From NCBI GenBank assembly GCA_014804365.1, contig JAAUZX010000011.1:91800-145548 (forward strand): a stretch of DNA of 53,749 nucleotides, written 5' to 3'. The notes beneath the pieces were generated by a model. That model ran no database searches. It saw only the letters and a program-made list of their open reading frames with translations, and had not been told where the DNA came from. This document shows positions 17,739 through 27,242 of this stretch, piece after piece (the stretch's first letter is position 1; each line of letters begins with the position of its first letter). Source of the stretch: Lachnospiraceae bacterium. GTDB lineage: Bacteria; Bacillota; Clostridia; Lachnospirales; Lachnospiraceae. Position numbers and translations under genes: made by a program.

Positions 17739-19507
17739 GCCGGCCCCAAGATCCTCTCCTGCAGCTTCTTAATATTTAACGTTATGGCATCCAAATTCTC
17801 CGTAATCTCATTGATCTTTTGGGCAGCATCCATGTCGTAGCGCTGCATATCCTTCACAATCCTGTTTGTAGAGTTGTATATAATAATTCCCATCTTCTCA
17901 TATTCGTCCGAATAAAATGGACCTCCGCGCTGTGCCAAGACGCTCTTCAATCCGGAAGCATCCACTTCCGACGGAAGGCAGTCCAGCAGACCCTCCAGCC
18001 GCGATAACTGCCTATCCCACTCTCTGCACGCCTTACTGCCCACCTGCATAAGTGATTTCCCTCTCTCACCGATCTCCAGCAGCTCATTCATGCTGAATAC
18101 GCGATTGCGTTCTAGTGGACGGCAGACGGAAGGCTGCAGATCAGCTCCCCGGCTCCCTGGCATCAAACCGCGGAGGACTTCCACTTCCTTTCTGGTTACT
18201 TCTACCAGCGGCTTAACCGTTGGTATTTTCTCTATCAGAACAGGTTTCACCTCACTGTAAATCTTCTGCCATGTCGCATCCGGCCAGAAGTTTTCCAGCA
18301 ATCCGTCAAAGGATGACAAAAGTTCAGGATGCCACACTATGTATTGTGCCAGATACGCAAGCAGGCTTTCCACCTCATCCCAGCCGTCCATCCGGTTAAC
18401 AATTTCTATCCAGCTTTCATGCCCTTCTTTATCGTTTTCATCCGCCCCCAGATATGCCTGTGCTATTTCCCCGATCAACTCCAGTGTTTCCACCTTCTTC
18501 TTGTCCGGCAATGTACGCAGATAACTGTTGAGGAACTTATCCAGTTCCAGCATTAACTCCGCCTGCCCCTCGGCAACCACCATATATGCCCTGCCCTGTT
18601 CATCATAAAAAAAATAAGTGTCAGGGCAATGCGCCTCCGGTATTTTGCTTATTCCATCTCCATATCCATTTCCCACATAATATATCCTCTCCCCAACATC
18701 GTTCAGCAGGAGATTTACAAAATCAAAATCCACATTGTGATTGGTTATGACATACGCCCTCTCGGCAATCCTGCGCTCATATTTCCTAAAAAATTCATCG
18801 GAAAATCCCTGTCCGTCAAATGACAGACATCGTGTAACGGAATCATCAAGGATTGCAATGTATTTTGCCTTGTTTCCTCCCTTGGAGTGTCCTATGACTG
18901 TGATGGTTTTCGCTTTGCCTCCTGTCAGCCCCGGAATGTCCAGCTCCTGATACCACTTCAGCGCCTCTTCCTGGTAGTATGTTGCAACATCGACGTATGT
19001 ATCCCTGAACTTGTGTCCAAAAATGATCTCCATCCCTTTCTCCAGCCCGGCCTTGAAAGTACCGGTCTGATTGAGCGTATCTGCCCCTGTCTCTACGGCT
19101 GTTAACGCACCCCCGATAAAGTTATCTTTCCACTCATATTTCTCTGTCCCCCGGAACGCAACCACGACTTCCCCTGTCTTCTCATTAAAGAATACCGCCG
19201 CTGTCCCCCCTGTTTCTTCCGACCCTTCCTTCACTGCTATCATCTTCATATCAGGAAGCGTATCGTCTGCCAGAACAGCATTCAGAACATTCCGCCATTC
19301 TTCTCCGTTTTGTAAAGTGGTGTAGTCAACGTTTACATCCAGTTGTTCTATTTCTATCTTGTTAATAATTTCTTCTACTGTGAAAACATGGTTTGGATAT
19401 TCTGACTGTATCGTGGCTAAATCAAACATAACATCATCCTTATCTGCTAAATATGTAAGATTTTCTAACAACAATACCTGTTCCACAGATAATAAATTGT
19501 CATCCAT
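17735..19507 (-). CDS. T7SS lipase effector 1 (N-terminal hydrolase, C-terminal targeting domain)
   Basis: A 590-residue protein. Residues about 1-330 are an alpha/beta-hydrolase of the Mbeg1/DUF2974 lipase type: VVVAFRGTEKYEW, then the nucleophile elbow VIGHSKGG (Ser208) and LSFDGQGFSDEFF, with a candidate His in EAHCPDTYFF. Residues about 330-455 are variable. The last about 130 residues are helical (CRPLERNRVF ... KSLMQVGSKACREWDRQL ... LDAITLNIKKLQ) and nearly identical in the second lipase. There is no signal peptide. The layout, with lipase first and a helical secretion domain last, resembles staphylococcal TslA, a T7SS phospholipase. ATG 19507 overlaps the upstream membrane-protein gene by 8 bases. 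The function is inferred from domain and context. Confidence 0.78.
   Translation of the reverse strand: MDDNLLSVEQVLLLENLTYLADKDDVMFDLATIQSEYPNHVFTVEEIINKIEIEQLDVNVDYTTLQNGEEWRNVLNAVLADDTLPDMKMIAVKEGSEETGGTAAVFFNEKTGEVVVAFRGTEKYEWKDNFIGGALTAVETGADTLNQTGTFKAGLEKGMEIIFGHKFRDTYVDVATYYQEEALKWYQELDIPGLTGGKAKTITVIGHSKGGNKAKYIAILDDSVTRCLSFDGQGFSDEFFRKYERRIAERAYVITNHNVDFDFVNLLLNDVGERIYYVGNGYGDGISKIPEAHCPDTYFFYDEQGRAYMVVAEGQAELMLELDKFLNSYLRTLPDKKKVETLELIGEIAQAYLGADENDKEGHESWIEIVNRMDGWDEVESLLAYLAQYIVWHPELLSSFDGLLENFWPDATWQKIYSEVKPVLIEKIPTVKPLVEVTRKEVEVLRGLMPGSRGADLQPSVCRPLERNRVFSMNELLEIGERGKSLMQVGSKACREWDRQLSRLEGLLDCLPSEVDASGLKSVLAQRGGPFYSDEYEKMGIIIYNSTNRIVKDMQRYDMDAAQKINEITENLDAITLNIKKLQERILGPA
17748..18125 (-). 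repeat. 378-bp repeat, copy A (encodes the effector C-terminal domain)
   Basis: Aligned without gaps to 27677-28054, this stretch differs at about 20 positions by hand count (roughly 94% identity). It encodes the shared C-terminal helical domain of the two lipase effectors. Upstream of it the two genes diverge strongly before becoming similar again at their 5' ends. Confidence 0.85.
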
Positions 19508-20315
19508 TTTGTTTTTCTCCTCCTACCGTATTTACCATATATATATATATATACTCTATTTCCTCCTCTAAAGATAGCTCTTCACCCTCTGCCATATCAC
19601 AAAAATATACTCCATAATGTCCCTTCGGAATAGCTGTCTCAATTTTCTGCTGTATCAGTTCTCCATGCGCCTTACACTCTTCCTCTGTTCTGTCTCGAGC
19701 TAATAAATACATCTGAGCAGCTGGCAACACCTTTAGTTTTCCACTTACTATATCTTCAAGTGTTATTTTGCTATTGTATTCTTTTCCTTTCACAACCGAC
19801 ATACTACAGTTTACATCAACAACGTCTTCTACACCTTTTTCTCGTAGAAGATCTTCAATATACTCTGCATACTCGTTCTCCACAAAATAACTGTAAAAGT
19901 TGTCCTCCTCATAGGCATAATCTCCGTCTTTGAAGTACACATGTGTATCGAAGTCCCGCCCTGTGGTTTCTTCTTCTGTATAATACTCGGAATACCCTGC
20001 TGCCCCGAACATCCCCGGATCCTTCTTTCCTGAAATATAGAACTGATACCCCGGATACCGTTCCTCAAGGTCTGCATATAGGCGCCGTAACCATTCTATC
20101 TGCCTGATTTCGTCTTTATACAACATTTCTTTAATAAATCGTTTTGGTGCCGGAATCCCATAATAGTAGTTGTACCAATCCAAGAATTCCCTCTCTTTGT
20201 CCGTCAGTTTATAATATTTCGGCATTAAATCATATTTAAAGTATGCTATTCTCGCGATTACCATCACAAGCAACACATACAATATGACGCGAAATACTTT
20301 TGTTCTCTTTTTCAT
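19500..20315 (-). CDS. Membrane-anchored putative immunity protein 1
   Basis: A 271-residue protein with one N-terminal TM helix (VILYVLLVMVIARIAYF) after a Lys/Arg-rich start, so about 240 residues should face outward. It is a paralogue of the 284-residue protein upstream of lipase 2. Shared blocks include LYADLEERYPGYQF, GRDFD, ENEYAEYIEDLLREKGVE and VYFCDMAEGE. Its stop lies inside the start of the lipase effector gene (8-base overlap), so the two are coupled. An extracytoplasmic anchor paired with a secreted lipase fits an immunity protein, as for the TslA/TilA pair. A chaperone or export role is possible. ATG 20315 follows GAGGTGAGAATGA. Confidence 0.6.
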   Translation of the reverse strand: MKKRTKVFRVILYVLLVMVIARIAYFKYDLMPKYYKLTDKEREFLDWYNYYYGIPAPKRFIKEMLYKDEIRQIEWLRRLYADLEERYPGYQFYISGKKDPGMFGAAGYSEYYTEEETTGRDFDTHVYFKDGDYAYEEDNFYSYFVENEYAEYIEDLLREKGVEDVVDVNCSMSVVKGKEYNSKITLEDIVSGKLKVLPAAQMYLLARDRTEEECKAHGELIQQKIETAIPKGHYGVYFCDMAEGEELSLEEEIEYIYIYMVNTVGGEKQNG

Positions 20316-20407
20316 TCATTCTCACCTCATCTGAACGAATCTGCAATATGTCTCTATTGGGACGGTTTCACCCCACAGCTTTACATATTTTACTATTGAA
20401 CCGATAT

Positions 20408-20575
20408 TTAATATGATCTATAATTTCCTTTATTGTCAAAACCACCTATATAATCCTCCTGTATTTTCGCCAAGCTCTTCATCACTCCCTTATCTGCTTT
20501 TGCAAACAAATAGTTATAAACCACAGGTGATAATTTTTCATATACCCTCCCCTTCTTTAACATATTTGCCGCCAT
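20408..20575 (-). CDS. Small ORF, 55 residues, unknown
   Basis: A short reading frame beginning MAANMLKKGRVYEKLSPVVY and ending DNKGNYRSY. It starts 9 bases after the stop of the 132-residue helical gene, in the same frame, with GGAG 4 bases before ATG 20575. Codon use and composition look like coding DNA, and nothing else occupies this gap. It could be a small secretion partner, or the leftover end of a toxin gene removed by recombination. No family recognised. Confidence 0.45.
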   Translation of the reverse strand: MAANMLKKGRVYEKLSPVVYNYLFAKADKGVMKSLAKIQEDYIGGFDNKGNYRSY

Positions 20576-20584
20576 GCAACTCCA

Positions 20585-20983
20585 TCAACCAAGCGCCGCC
20601 AATTCGCTTCTCAGACCTGCAATCTTGATATTTAAAAGAGTAATCTGTGTATCTATAGCACTCAGCACAAACCCAATTTCTACTGATACTTCTGCTATTT
20701 TTCCTGCATGATTATTTATATCAGACACCTTATCAGGAAAATTACTCACCAACTGCTCTGCCGCCAGACCCTCGAAATGGTTTGTCATCATAATCTCTTC
20801 CGCAAGACTGCTGCTTTTATATACATTATATTCCATATCCCATGTCTCTCTCTCACGGTCAATCTGCTGTTTCACTATTTCAATTTCACTTTGGAGTCTC
20901 TGCAATATACAAATTTTATCCATCAGCTCTCCGTATTTTCTGTTTAATTCATTTCGTTTTTGCGATTTATCCCAAAAATCCAT
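20585..20983 (-). CDS. T7SS accessory helical protein (YwqH/DUF5082-like)
   Basis: A 132-residue, almost entirely helical coiled-coil protein without TM or signal (QRLQSEIEIVKQQIDRERETW; later KVSDINNHAGKIAEVSVEIG). Size, heptad pattern and position after essC next to an effector cassette resemble the DUF5082/YwqH partners encoded before LXG toxins in Bacillus. Such partners bind the targeting domain of the effector. ATG 20983 is 5 bases after the upstream gene's TAG, within AGGAGAATAGGATAAATG. The family assignment is by shape and context only. Confidence 0.55.
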   Translation of the reverse strand: MDFWDKSQKRNELNRKYGELMDKICILQRLQSEIEIVKQQIDRERETWDMEYNVYKSSSLAEEIMMTNHFEGLAAEQLVSNFPDKVSDINNHAGKIAEVSVEIGFVLSAIDTQITLLNIKIAGLRSELAALG

Positions 20984-20988
20984 TTATC

Positions 20989-21297
20989 CTATTCTCCTGT
21001 ACTCTCCACGTGTGATGAACTATAATCTTGTTCCGTTTTCTCAAGATCCCTACTTGCATTTTGAAGCATGTCTAACATCTGCTTATAAAAGCTAATTATT
21101 GTTTCAAGAAGTGCCTTCTCTTTCTTTATCATGTCTCGCAGTGCTTCTGCGTGCATACTGTCCGAAACACTGAATCCTGCCAGAATATTATCATACTCTG
21201 TCAGTCTGTTCTCCAGCCCGCTTTGTATAAGTAAATGTCCAAGCGCTATACTTCCTGTCACTACAGCACATTTGTATTTTATATTTTCCTTTGGCAT
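20989..21297 (-). CDS. T7SS accessory helical protein (WXG100-like/DUF5344-like)
   Basis: A 102-residue helical protein (NILAGFSVSDSMHAEALRDMIKKEK, then LLETIISFYKQMLDMLQ). It has the size and two-helix pattern of WXG100 superfamily proteins but no WxG motif. It is the middle of three small helical genes after essC. ATG 21297 follows AGGAGACAAGAAAT. A role as partner of the lipase effectors is inferred from context. Confidence 0.5.
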   Translation of the reverse strand: MPKENIKYKCAVVTGSIALGHLLIQSGLENRLTEYDNILAGFSVSDSMHAEALRDMIKKEKALLETIISFYKQMLDMLQNASRDLEKTEQDYSSSHVESTGE

Positions 21298-21309
21298 ATT
21301 TCTTGTCTC

Positions 21310-21600
21310 CTATTCATCCATAACATCCGTTTCTATTGTCAAAGCAATGAGATCGCTGACTGCCACGTCTGCATTGTAAAAGTTATACATGGAAGAAACA
21401 GCGCTTGTCTCCATTTCATTCAACAGCTCTATTACCTTTTCCGAAATAGCCTGCACGTAAAATCCACCTTCATATGTCATAAGGGTTGCAATACATTTTC
21501 TGATACTTTGTTCTCCTGCTAGGATATCGTCGTGTAACCTTGTAAGTTTCCTTTGCAGTTCATCGTATTCTGTCTGTTGCATGTTTATACAGTCTCCCAT
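21310..21600 (-). CDS. T7SS accessory helical protein with GGFY turn
   Basis: About 96 residues, two helices joined by TYEGGFYVQAISEKV, where a typical WXG100 protein has WxG. This matches the Lap2-like partners of LXG effectors, which carry an F/Y-containing turn. The start is uncertain. ATG 21600 lies 13 bases after AAGGAGG, while the in-frame GTG at 21612 lies one base after it; a later ATG also exists. It is the first gene after essC (24-36 bases). Its role as targeting factor is inferred. Confidence 0.52.
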   Translation of the reverse strand: MGDCINMQQTEYDELQRKLTRLHDDILAGEQSIRKCIATLMTYEGGFYVQAISEKVIELLNEMETSAVSSMYNFYNADVAVSDLIALTIETDVMDE

Positions 21601-21636
21601 ATTTTCAATCACTCCTCCTTTGTGTTTTGAAATCTA

Positions 21637-24600
21637 TTACTCTGCCTGTGCAAATCTCGGCAACAGCAAACGCTCATATGCGCTGTTTGTATACAGGAGC
21701 CCATCCCCTATCACAGGCATCTCACGCATAGATACTGCCGGATAGATATTGGTCGTCCCCATACTGCCGATTACTAATCCATTGGATGATGTTTTAAACC
21801 ATTTGTTCAGTTCATCATATCCCTTTGCTTTAGAGGAATGTAGCGTGGCAATCACCCCGACCCCGGATTCCGCCGCATTCTTAATGACTGTTGCCAGTTC
21901 ACTCAATACGGATTGGTACTGCGTTGTAAGATCATCTAAATCGTCAATTATGATATAAGCAGGTTCCACTGTCTCATAGAATGTTTTAGGTGTTACATTT
22001 TTTCCGCTTCTGACCGCTTCTGCAAATGCCTCTCTGTTGATACTGCTGATCGACCCAATTTCACTTATGAAACTCTTGATACTATCCTGCTCCGTAATAT
22101 AACTGACATTCTTCTTGTCTTTAAAAACGTACATCTCCATATCTTTAGAATCAAACAGAAAGACTCTGCCCTTCTCCATCGCCTGCACAGTTATGACTTT
22201 AGCCATATTGGTCTTTCCCTTGGCCGCATCTCCTATAATTAGAAACGGAGACATAGCACGGCTGAAGCCCCTCAACTCCACAGATGCCTTATGCAGTCCG
22301 AGCAGGATTTCACACGGTTGCGGTGCCGCATAATCTTTTATCATAGAATGTATAAATGTTTCCGGCAGAATAGGTATTCTGGGTGCCCGCTTGGACGGAT
22401 ACATATTTCTGATATCGTTTACAAGCGCTTTTAAATTATGATTGTATTCCACCTCATTCTTAAAGGGCACCATTGTATATACCTGCATTACGCTGACCTG
22501 ATCCATCTTGACTAAAGCACGACCTTCTATTGGCGTGGATGCATAAGTTGATTTGCCAACAATACCTGATGCCTCTGTGCTGTCTAACAGATATCCTGCA
22601 ATTTTATTCTTATAATTATTGATTGCCGTATATCTTACGCCGTTCATCTTACCGGCTGTTATAATCATGTAAATTCCAAGACCTGCTCCGTCTCTTCCTG
22701 TTCTGGTAAAGAATTCCTCTTCCTCCTGTCCGATCTCTCTCACAATATCATAATTATCCACAATGATAATGATAGCCTTTAAAGGCTCGCTAACACTCTG
22801 ATTATATACATCGAAGTTCTGTACCATTTTTTCGGCAAACAATTTCTTTCTGTTCTTTATCTCCTGTTGAATAATCGCAATTAATTTAGATAATCGCTCT
22901 CTGTCATCAACCGTAATGTAGTCACCTGTATGTGGCAGAGCATTTAAAGGGATCAAGGCATTATTTCCGAAATCACAAATATAAAAATTTAAATGGTCTA
23001 CACTGTTCTTAAGCGCCAAGCTCAATATAACAGTCTCAAGAAATACGGATTTGCCATAACCTGCTGTCGCGAAGAAGACTATGTTACCGTCTTTCACCGG
23101 ATTAACGGCATACTCTACCTGCATCTGTTGTTCCGGAATATCTACCATTCCAATTGCAATAGACAGATCCAGTGGAAGCACCTCATCCTCTTTGTTTACT
23201 ACCTCTATATGGCTATACGGGCTTAACATCTTATACGGAAGCGGCGGAAGCCATGGCCGCTTCACAGCCTCAACATGCATATTAGCAAAAACTTTAGCGA
23301 TCTCATCTATCACAACATCTAACTGCGTTGCCTGTATCTGATCCTTTCCATTATTCTGACTGATTTCTCCGTTTACCAATTCTCCCTGTCCTAGCTCGTT
23401 GATCAGATAGACCCTATTATCTGTTCCGCTCTCTTCACCGTCTTCCTTGTATACTGCACCACTCCAAGCAGACTGAAACAGTTCATAGATTTCATTATTA
23501 CCGACCTGCAGATACGCCCGTCCAGGTTGGACGATCGTTGCCGCATCAGGCGTTTTAATAATCTCTTTACTGTCCGCCTCATTCTGTACTTTTAGCGCAA
23601 GCTTAAATCTTGAGTTGGTCCATATCTGATCATCAACTACACCACTCGGCTTCTGTGTTGCCAGAATCAGATGGATTCCGAGACTTCGCCCGATTCTCGC
23701 AGCAGACACCAGTTCCTTCATAAAATCCGGCTGCTCTTTCTTCAGCTCGGCGAACTCATCACTGATTAGAAACAAATGCGGAATCGGCTCACTTACCTCT
23801 CCCAGCTTAAACAGCTTATTATATGCATTGATATGATTGACATTATTCTCACTGAAAATTCTCTGTCTCCTTGCCAGCTCACTCTTAATAGATGCCATGG
23901 CACGCATACTCTCACTTCCGTCTAAATTAGTGATCGTGCCTAACAGATGCGGCAAATTCTTAAACAATCCAGCCATTCCGCCGCCCTTATAGTCAATCAA
24001 CAGGAATCCCACTTCATAGGGATGAAAATTAACCGCCAACGACAGAATATACGATTGAATAATCTCCGATTTACCGGAACCGGTGGTTCCCGCCACCAAT
24101 CCATGCGGTCCATGCGCTTTCTCGTGCAGATTTAGATACAAATAATCGTTCGTTCCGCGAACTCCGAGCGGAACAGCCAATGACTTATGGGACTCTCCCT
24201 TTTCCCATCTTCGTGCGACCTGCAGTTGTTCCGGTTTATCAATTTGGTACATTTGAAAAAAGGTGATGCTATCCGGTATCTGAGACACAATCCCCTTCTC
24301 ATGCACCAACATGCTTAAATTTCGCGCCATAGTCTCATAGTCAACTTCTTTCGGATTATCCAGCCTAAAATGCAGATTTTTCACTTCTTTATTCTCTAAT
24401 AAAAGCGTCCCGTTCTCAGAATCATCCAGCATGATTACTGTTCCGATATTCTCGGGAAGATTAGCTCTCATATAGGAAGTATAGATAATAGAGAAGCCAA
24501 GATTGTCCCCTTCTTTATTCAAATATTCCATGATAGAGTGATCCATAATTAAACGCGGTTCGTCTATAACAAACAGAAAATGCGGTAAAAACCTGCTTTC

Positions 24601-25854
24601 CTTATGACTCTCCTCCACTCTCAGTTTTCTCTCCTTGACGATCTGATGCAAGCTTCCCAGTACCTGATCCCGCATCCTCTCAGAATCGATGTTTCCGTAT
24701 ACGTTTAGTGCCTGTATCTTAACATGCGGGAACCATCTCATCCATCGAAAATCCTCTCTATATTTCTTGTCATAGATATTTATGATCTGAAGTTCATGAT
24801 AGCTCTGCGCGAAGGCCAACTGAGACAGGATCAGCTTTAATTGCCCGTGAATCACATCCTTTTGCCCCACCAAACCGACATGTGACTGTTTCAAATCTAT
24901 TACCACAGGCTTATCTTCTATCATGCCCAGTTGATTACAGATCTCCTGCGCCTCCGTCTCCAATGCATCATCTTCCATCGCAAGCTCTTTATGTGCAAAT
25001 TCAATAGGAAAACTCACTTTTTCGGTCTGATGCCCAATTGCAAAAGTAAGAAAATCTTCATCTCCCGCACTTCTTTCATAAATTCTACTGCTACACCCAT
25101 TGATCATACTCTCAATTTGCCTGATCGGCGGATAATTGTATGCATATGCTTCCTGTTCCGCCTGATGTGCCGCATATATTTCTTTGCGAATCTTGAGCAG
25201 GTAATCATCATAGACCTCTTCCCTTTTCTGATTCTGCTGCCTAACATCCCTTTTATCATGAATATACTTAATAACGGATGCCACTATACTTACTATTGTG
25301 GAAGCAATAGACACAAAAACGTAAATGCCGCGTTTCATCAGAATGCTGACAGCCACCGTGATGCACAGCATAATGAGCGGTGTAATAATAATTTGTGCAA
25401 GACTGGTTTTGCTGATCTCTGCTTTTGACGGCGGATTCTCGATATGTATGCTTTCTGTCGGAACCCGCTTGATCAGTCTGGGAGACCGCTGATATTTCGG
25501 AAAATTCTCAAATCTGTTTTCCTTCGGATCTAACATCACCAATCCGTCTGCTTCCACTTTGCGTATTGTTTTCACCTTGATTTTGTCCGGATAGAGTATG
25601 ATGCTGATATCATCTACTCGGATTTCGTCTCCGCATTCTACTGCGCGCCATACACCCTCCTCATTGCAGCCGACTTTCTCACCACCGCAAAGTAATTGTG
25701 GTTTCCTATCCAGTGTCTTCAACTCGAAGTATACATTGTTATCACTTGTAATCAGAATTTTCACCGGAAAATCTTCAATTCTGATATCACCCTGCGCGGA
25801 ATCAATAAACAGGGGTTCTTTTCTTTGAAATACTAAGACTTCTTTTTCCTTCAT
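21637..25854 (-). CDS. essC: Type VII secretion membrane ATPase EssC
   Basis: A 1405-residue motor of the T7SSb system. Tandem FHA-like domains occupy about residues 1-150, followed by two TM helices (about 158-202), a cytoplasmic linker, and three FtsK/SpoIIIE ATPase domains. D1 has Walker A GTTGSGKS (about 588) and Walker B LFLISDEFAE (about 693). D2 has ATAGYGKS (about 927) and IIIIVDNYD. D3 has GDAAKGKT (about 1205) and AYIIIDDLDDL. All three nucleotide sites look intact. The length is normal for firmicute EssC. It is followed by three small helical partner genes, as is typical for the effector-variable end of such loci. ATG 25854 follows GGGGAGAAAAGTAC. Confidence 0.95.
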   Translation of the reverse strand: MKEKEVLVFQRKEPLFIDSAQGDIRIEDFPVKILITSDNNVYFELKTLDRKPQLLCGGEKVGCNEEGVWRAVECGDEIRVDDISIILYPDKIKVKTIRKVEADGLVMLDPKENRFENFPKYQRSPRLIKRVPTESIHIENPPSKAEISKTSLAQIIITPLIMLCITVAVSILMKRGIYVFVSIASTIVSIVASVIKYIHDKRDVRQQNQKREEVYDDYLLKIRKEIYAAHQAEQEAYAYNYPPIRQIESMINGCSSRIYERSAGDEDFLTFAIGHQTEKVSFPIEFAHKELAMEDDALETEAQEICNQLGMIEDKPVVIDLKQSHVGLVGQKDVIHGQLKLILSQLAFAQSYHELQIINIYDKKYREDFRWMRWFPHVKIQALNVYGNIDSERMRDQVLGSLHQIVKERKLRVEESHKESRFLPHFLFVIDEPRLIMDHSIMEYLNKEGDNLGFSIIYTSYMRANLPENIGTVIMLDDSENGTLLLENKEVKNLHFRLDNPKEVDYETMARNLSMLVHEKGIVSQIPDSITFFQMYQIDKPEQLQVARRWEKGESHKSLAVPLGVRGTNDYLYLNLHEKAHGPHGLVAGTTGSGKSEIIQSYILSLAVNFHPYEVGFLLIDYKGGGMAGLFKNLPHLLGTITNLDGSESMRAMASIKSELARRQRIFSENNVNHINAYNKLFKLGEVSEPIPHLFLISDEFAELKKEQPDFMKELVSAARIGRSLGIHLILATQKPSGVVDDQIWTNSRFKLALKVQNEADSKEIIKTPDAATIVQPGRAYLQVGNNEIYELFQSAWSGAVYKEDGEESGTDNRVYLINELGQGELVNGEISQNNGKDQIQATQLDVVIDEIAKVFANMHVEAVKRPWLPPLPYKMLSPYSHIEVVNKEDEVLPLDLSIAIGMVDIPEQQMQVEYAVNPVKDGNIVFFATAGYGKSVFLETVILSLALKNSVDHLNFYICDFGNNALIPLNALPHTGDYITVDDRERLSKLIAIIQQEIKNRKKLFAEKMVQNFDVYNQSVSEPLKAIIIIVDNYDIVREIGQEEEEFFTRTGRDGAGLGIYMIITAGKMNGVRYTAINNYKNKIAGYLLDSTEASGIVGKSTYASTPIEGRALVKMDQVSVMQVYTMVPFKNEVEYNHNLKALVNDIRNMYPSKRAPRIPILPETFIHSMIKDYAAPQPCEILLGLHKASVELRGFSRAMSPFLIIGDAAKGKTNMAKVITVQAMEKGRVFLFDSKDMEMYVFKDKKNVSYITEQDSIKSFISEIGSISSINREAFAEAVRSGKNVTPKTFYETVEPAYIIIDDLDDLTTQYQSVLSELATVIKNAAESGVGVIATLHSSKAKGYDELNKWFKTSSNGLVIGSMGTTNIYPAVSMREMPVIGDGLLYTNSAYERLLLPRFAQAE

Positions 25855-25872
25855 GTACTTTTCTCCCCGGAA

Positions 25873-26994
25873 TTATGTATTTTTATCTTCCTCTTCGTAT
25901 TGTTTTGCCAATTCTTCTATTTTTGTTTCCAGTTCCGCAAGCCTCTGCAGCTTCTCTTCTCCCGCTATTTCGGTATTTTTCTCCAGAATAGCCCTCTCCG
26001 TCATATATGCATATAACAGCAGTTCATCGTCAGAACGCTGCATTGCCACATTTTCAGCTTCTACGACATTAAGTCGTCCGAGATAGATCCAGTAATCTTT
26101 CAGCTTTTCTTCACCATCTATCGTTATCTCCGCTAATATATTCTCTTTCTGTTCCGGTGTCAGACTTTCACTTCTAACATAGGATACCGCCAAAATATAT
26201 TTCTGATATTGATTCAAATACTGCATGTCCACACTTTGAAGATCATCTATCACCTTCACATAATTACCCGACAGGTAACTCCCCGCCGCATTCAGCAGGG
26301 CATTCTTTCTGGGAAGTAACGCAAAAACCAAATACGTAATACATACTCCTGCTGCCGCAAGCAGTATGATCGTTGTTGCAATACAACCGCTGCTGATTCG
26401 ATACCATGATTTATTTACTTCCACCTTTTTCTCCAGGATAATTTCACTTATCCGCTCATATTCATCCTGCAGAATCTCCGTAACCCCTACAATATCTTCT
26501 TTTTCATTTACTTTCTTTAAAAATGCATTCTTACTATATAAGTCCATCCCACCATTATAATAATCTGCAAAAGAATACTTTTTCTGCATAATACAACCAA
26601 TCAACGCCTTATATTGAATCAGAAACTCTTTCTCTTCTCCAAAGTTTCCCCTCTCATACAAATCTCTTTTTTTAATAAAAACGCGATAATTTCTATCGTA
26701 GTACAAATTCTCCGGATCAAGTATAAAACAGTACTCTTTAAACGCTGAATACATACCCGCTATCTCTAAAAGTGCCATCAGCCGATTGACCTTCTTCTCC
26801 GCCCGCAGTTTAATAAACTGCGTTTTAGACCGGACATCATAATAAAAGCTGACTGTTTCTTTGTCATCGGTTGTCCGGCAATCTAAAAACATGCCATTTC
26901 TGCTGCACAATCTTGCAACATCATACTCCCCCTTGGCACACATATTTGACTTCGTCCGTGTCTCACATAGTTCTTCTGCATAAAACGTTCCCAT
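25873..26994 (-). CDS. essB: Type VII secretion protein EssB
   Basis: A 373-residue single-pass protein. Residues 1-200 are a cytoplasmic pseudokinase-like domain (MCAKGEYDVARLCSRNGMFL; later DPENLYYDRNYRVFIKKRDL). A TM helix follows at about 205-230 (IATTIILLAAAGVCITYLVF), then an extracytoplasmic helical domain rich in Tyr and Glu. It forms the channel complex with EssC. It lies 15 bases after esaB and 19 bases before essC. ATG 26994 has AAGGCGGTATGAA. Confidence 0.88.
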   Translation of the reverse strand: MGTFYAEELCETRTKSNMCAKGEYDVARLCSRNGMFLDCRTTDDKETVSFYYDVRSKTQFIKLRAEKKVNRLMALLEIAGMYSAFKEYCFILDPENLYYDRNYRVFIKKRDLYERGNFGEEKEFLIQYKALIGCIMQKKYSFADYYNGGMDLYSKNAFLKKVNEKEDIVGVTEILQDEYERISEIILEKKVEVNKSWYRISSGCIATTIILLAAAGVCITYLVFALLPRKNALLNAAGSYLSGNYVKVIDDLQSVDMQYLNQYQKYILAVSYVRSESLTPEQKENILAEITIDGEEKLKDYWIYLGRLNVVEAENVAMQRSDDELLLYAYMTERAILEKNTEIAGEEKLQRLAELETKIEELAKQYEEEDKNT

Positions 26995-27008
26995 TTCATA
27001 CCGCCTTT

Positions 27009-27242
27009 CTATTTGATGTACAGAATATCTCCGTTAAAAATATCTTCCTTCTCATAGCTTTCGTTTAAATCAATGTATTCACCTTTTCTTATGGAGAATA
27101 TCCTGATTCCCCGATTGCTTAGATTATGCATCAGCAAACCGCCATCAATCAGGATTGCAATTGTTTCAAAAATTTTCTGTTTGCGGTTTACCCTGATGTC
27201 TCTCACAAATCCGCCTTCTTCCCAACATAGTGTGTAGATCAT
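27009..27242 (-). CDS. esaB: Type VII secretion ubiquitin-like protein EsaB/YukD
   Basis: A 77-residue beta-grasp protein: VRDIRVNRKQKIFETIAILID, then SIRKGEYIDLNESYEKEDIFNGDILYIK, the end typical of YukD. ATG 27242 overlaps the TGA of essA (ATGA). The longer frame from 27338 lies inside essA and lacks a ribosome site. AAAGGTGAGAAGGAA precedes the chosen ATG. EsaB is a small cytoplasmic regulator or core factor of T7SSb. Confidence 0.82.
   Translation of the reverse strand: MIYTLCWEEGGFVRDIRVNRKQKIFETIAILIDGGLLMHNLSNRGIRIFSIRKGEYIDLNESYEKEDIFNGDILYIK

Noticed and set aside
17738..17745. GGCCGGCC palindrome at the island edge
   Set aside because: Eight bases formed by the last codons of the effector; no partner copy was seen at the other end, so not an attachment site.
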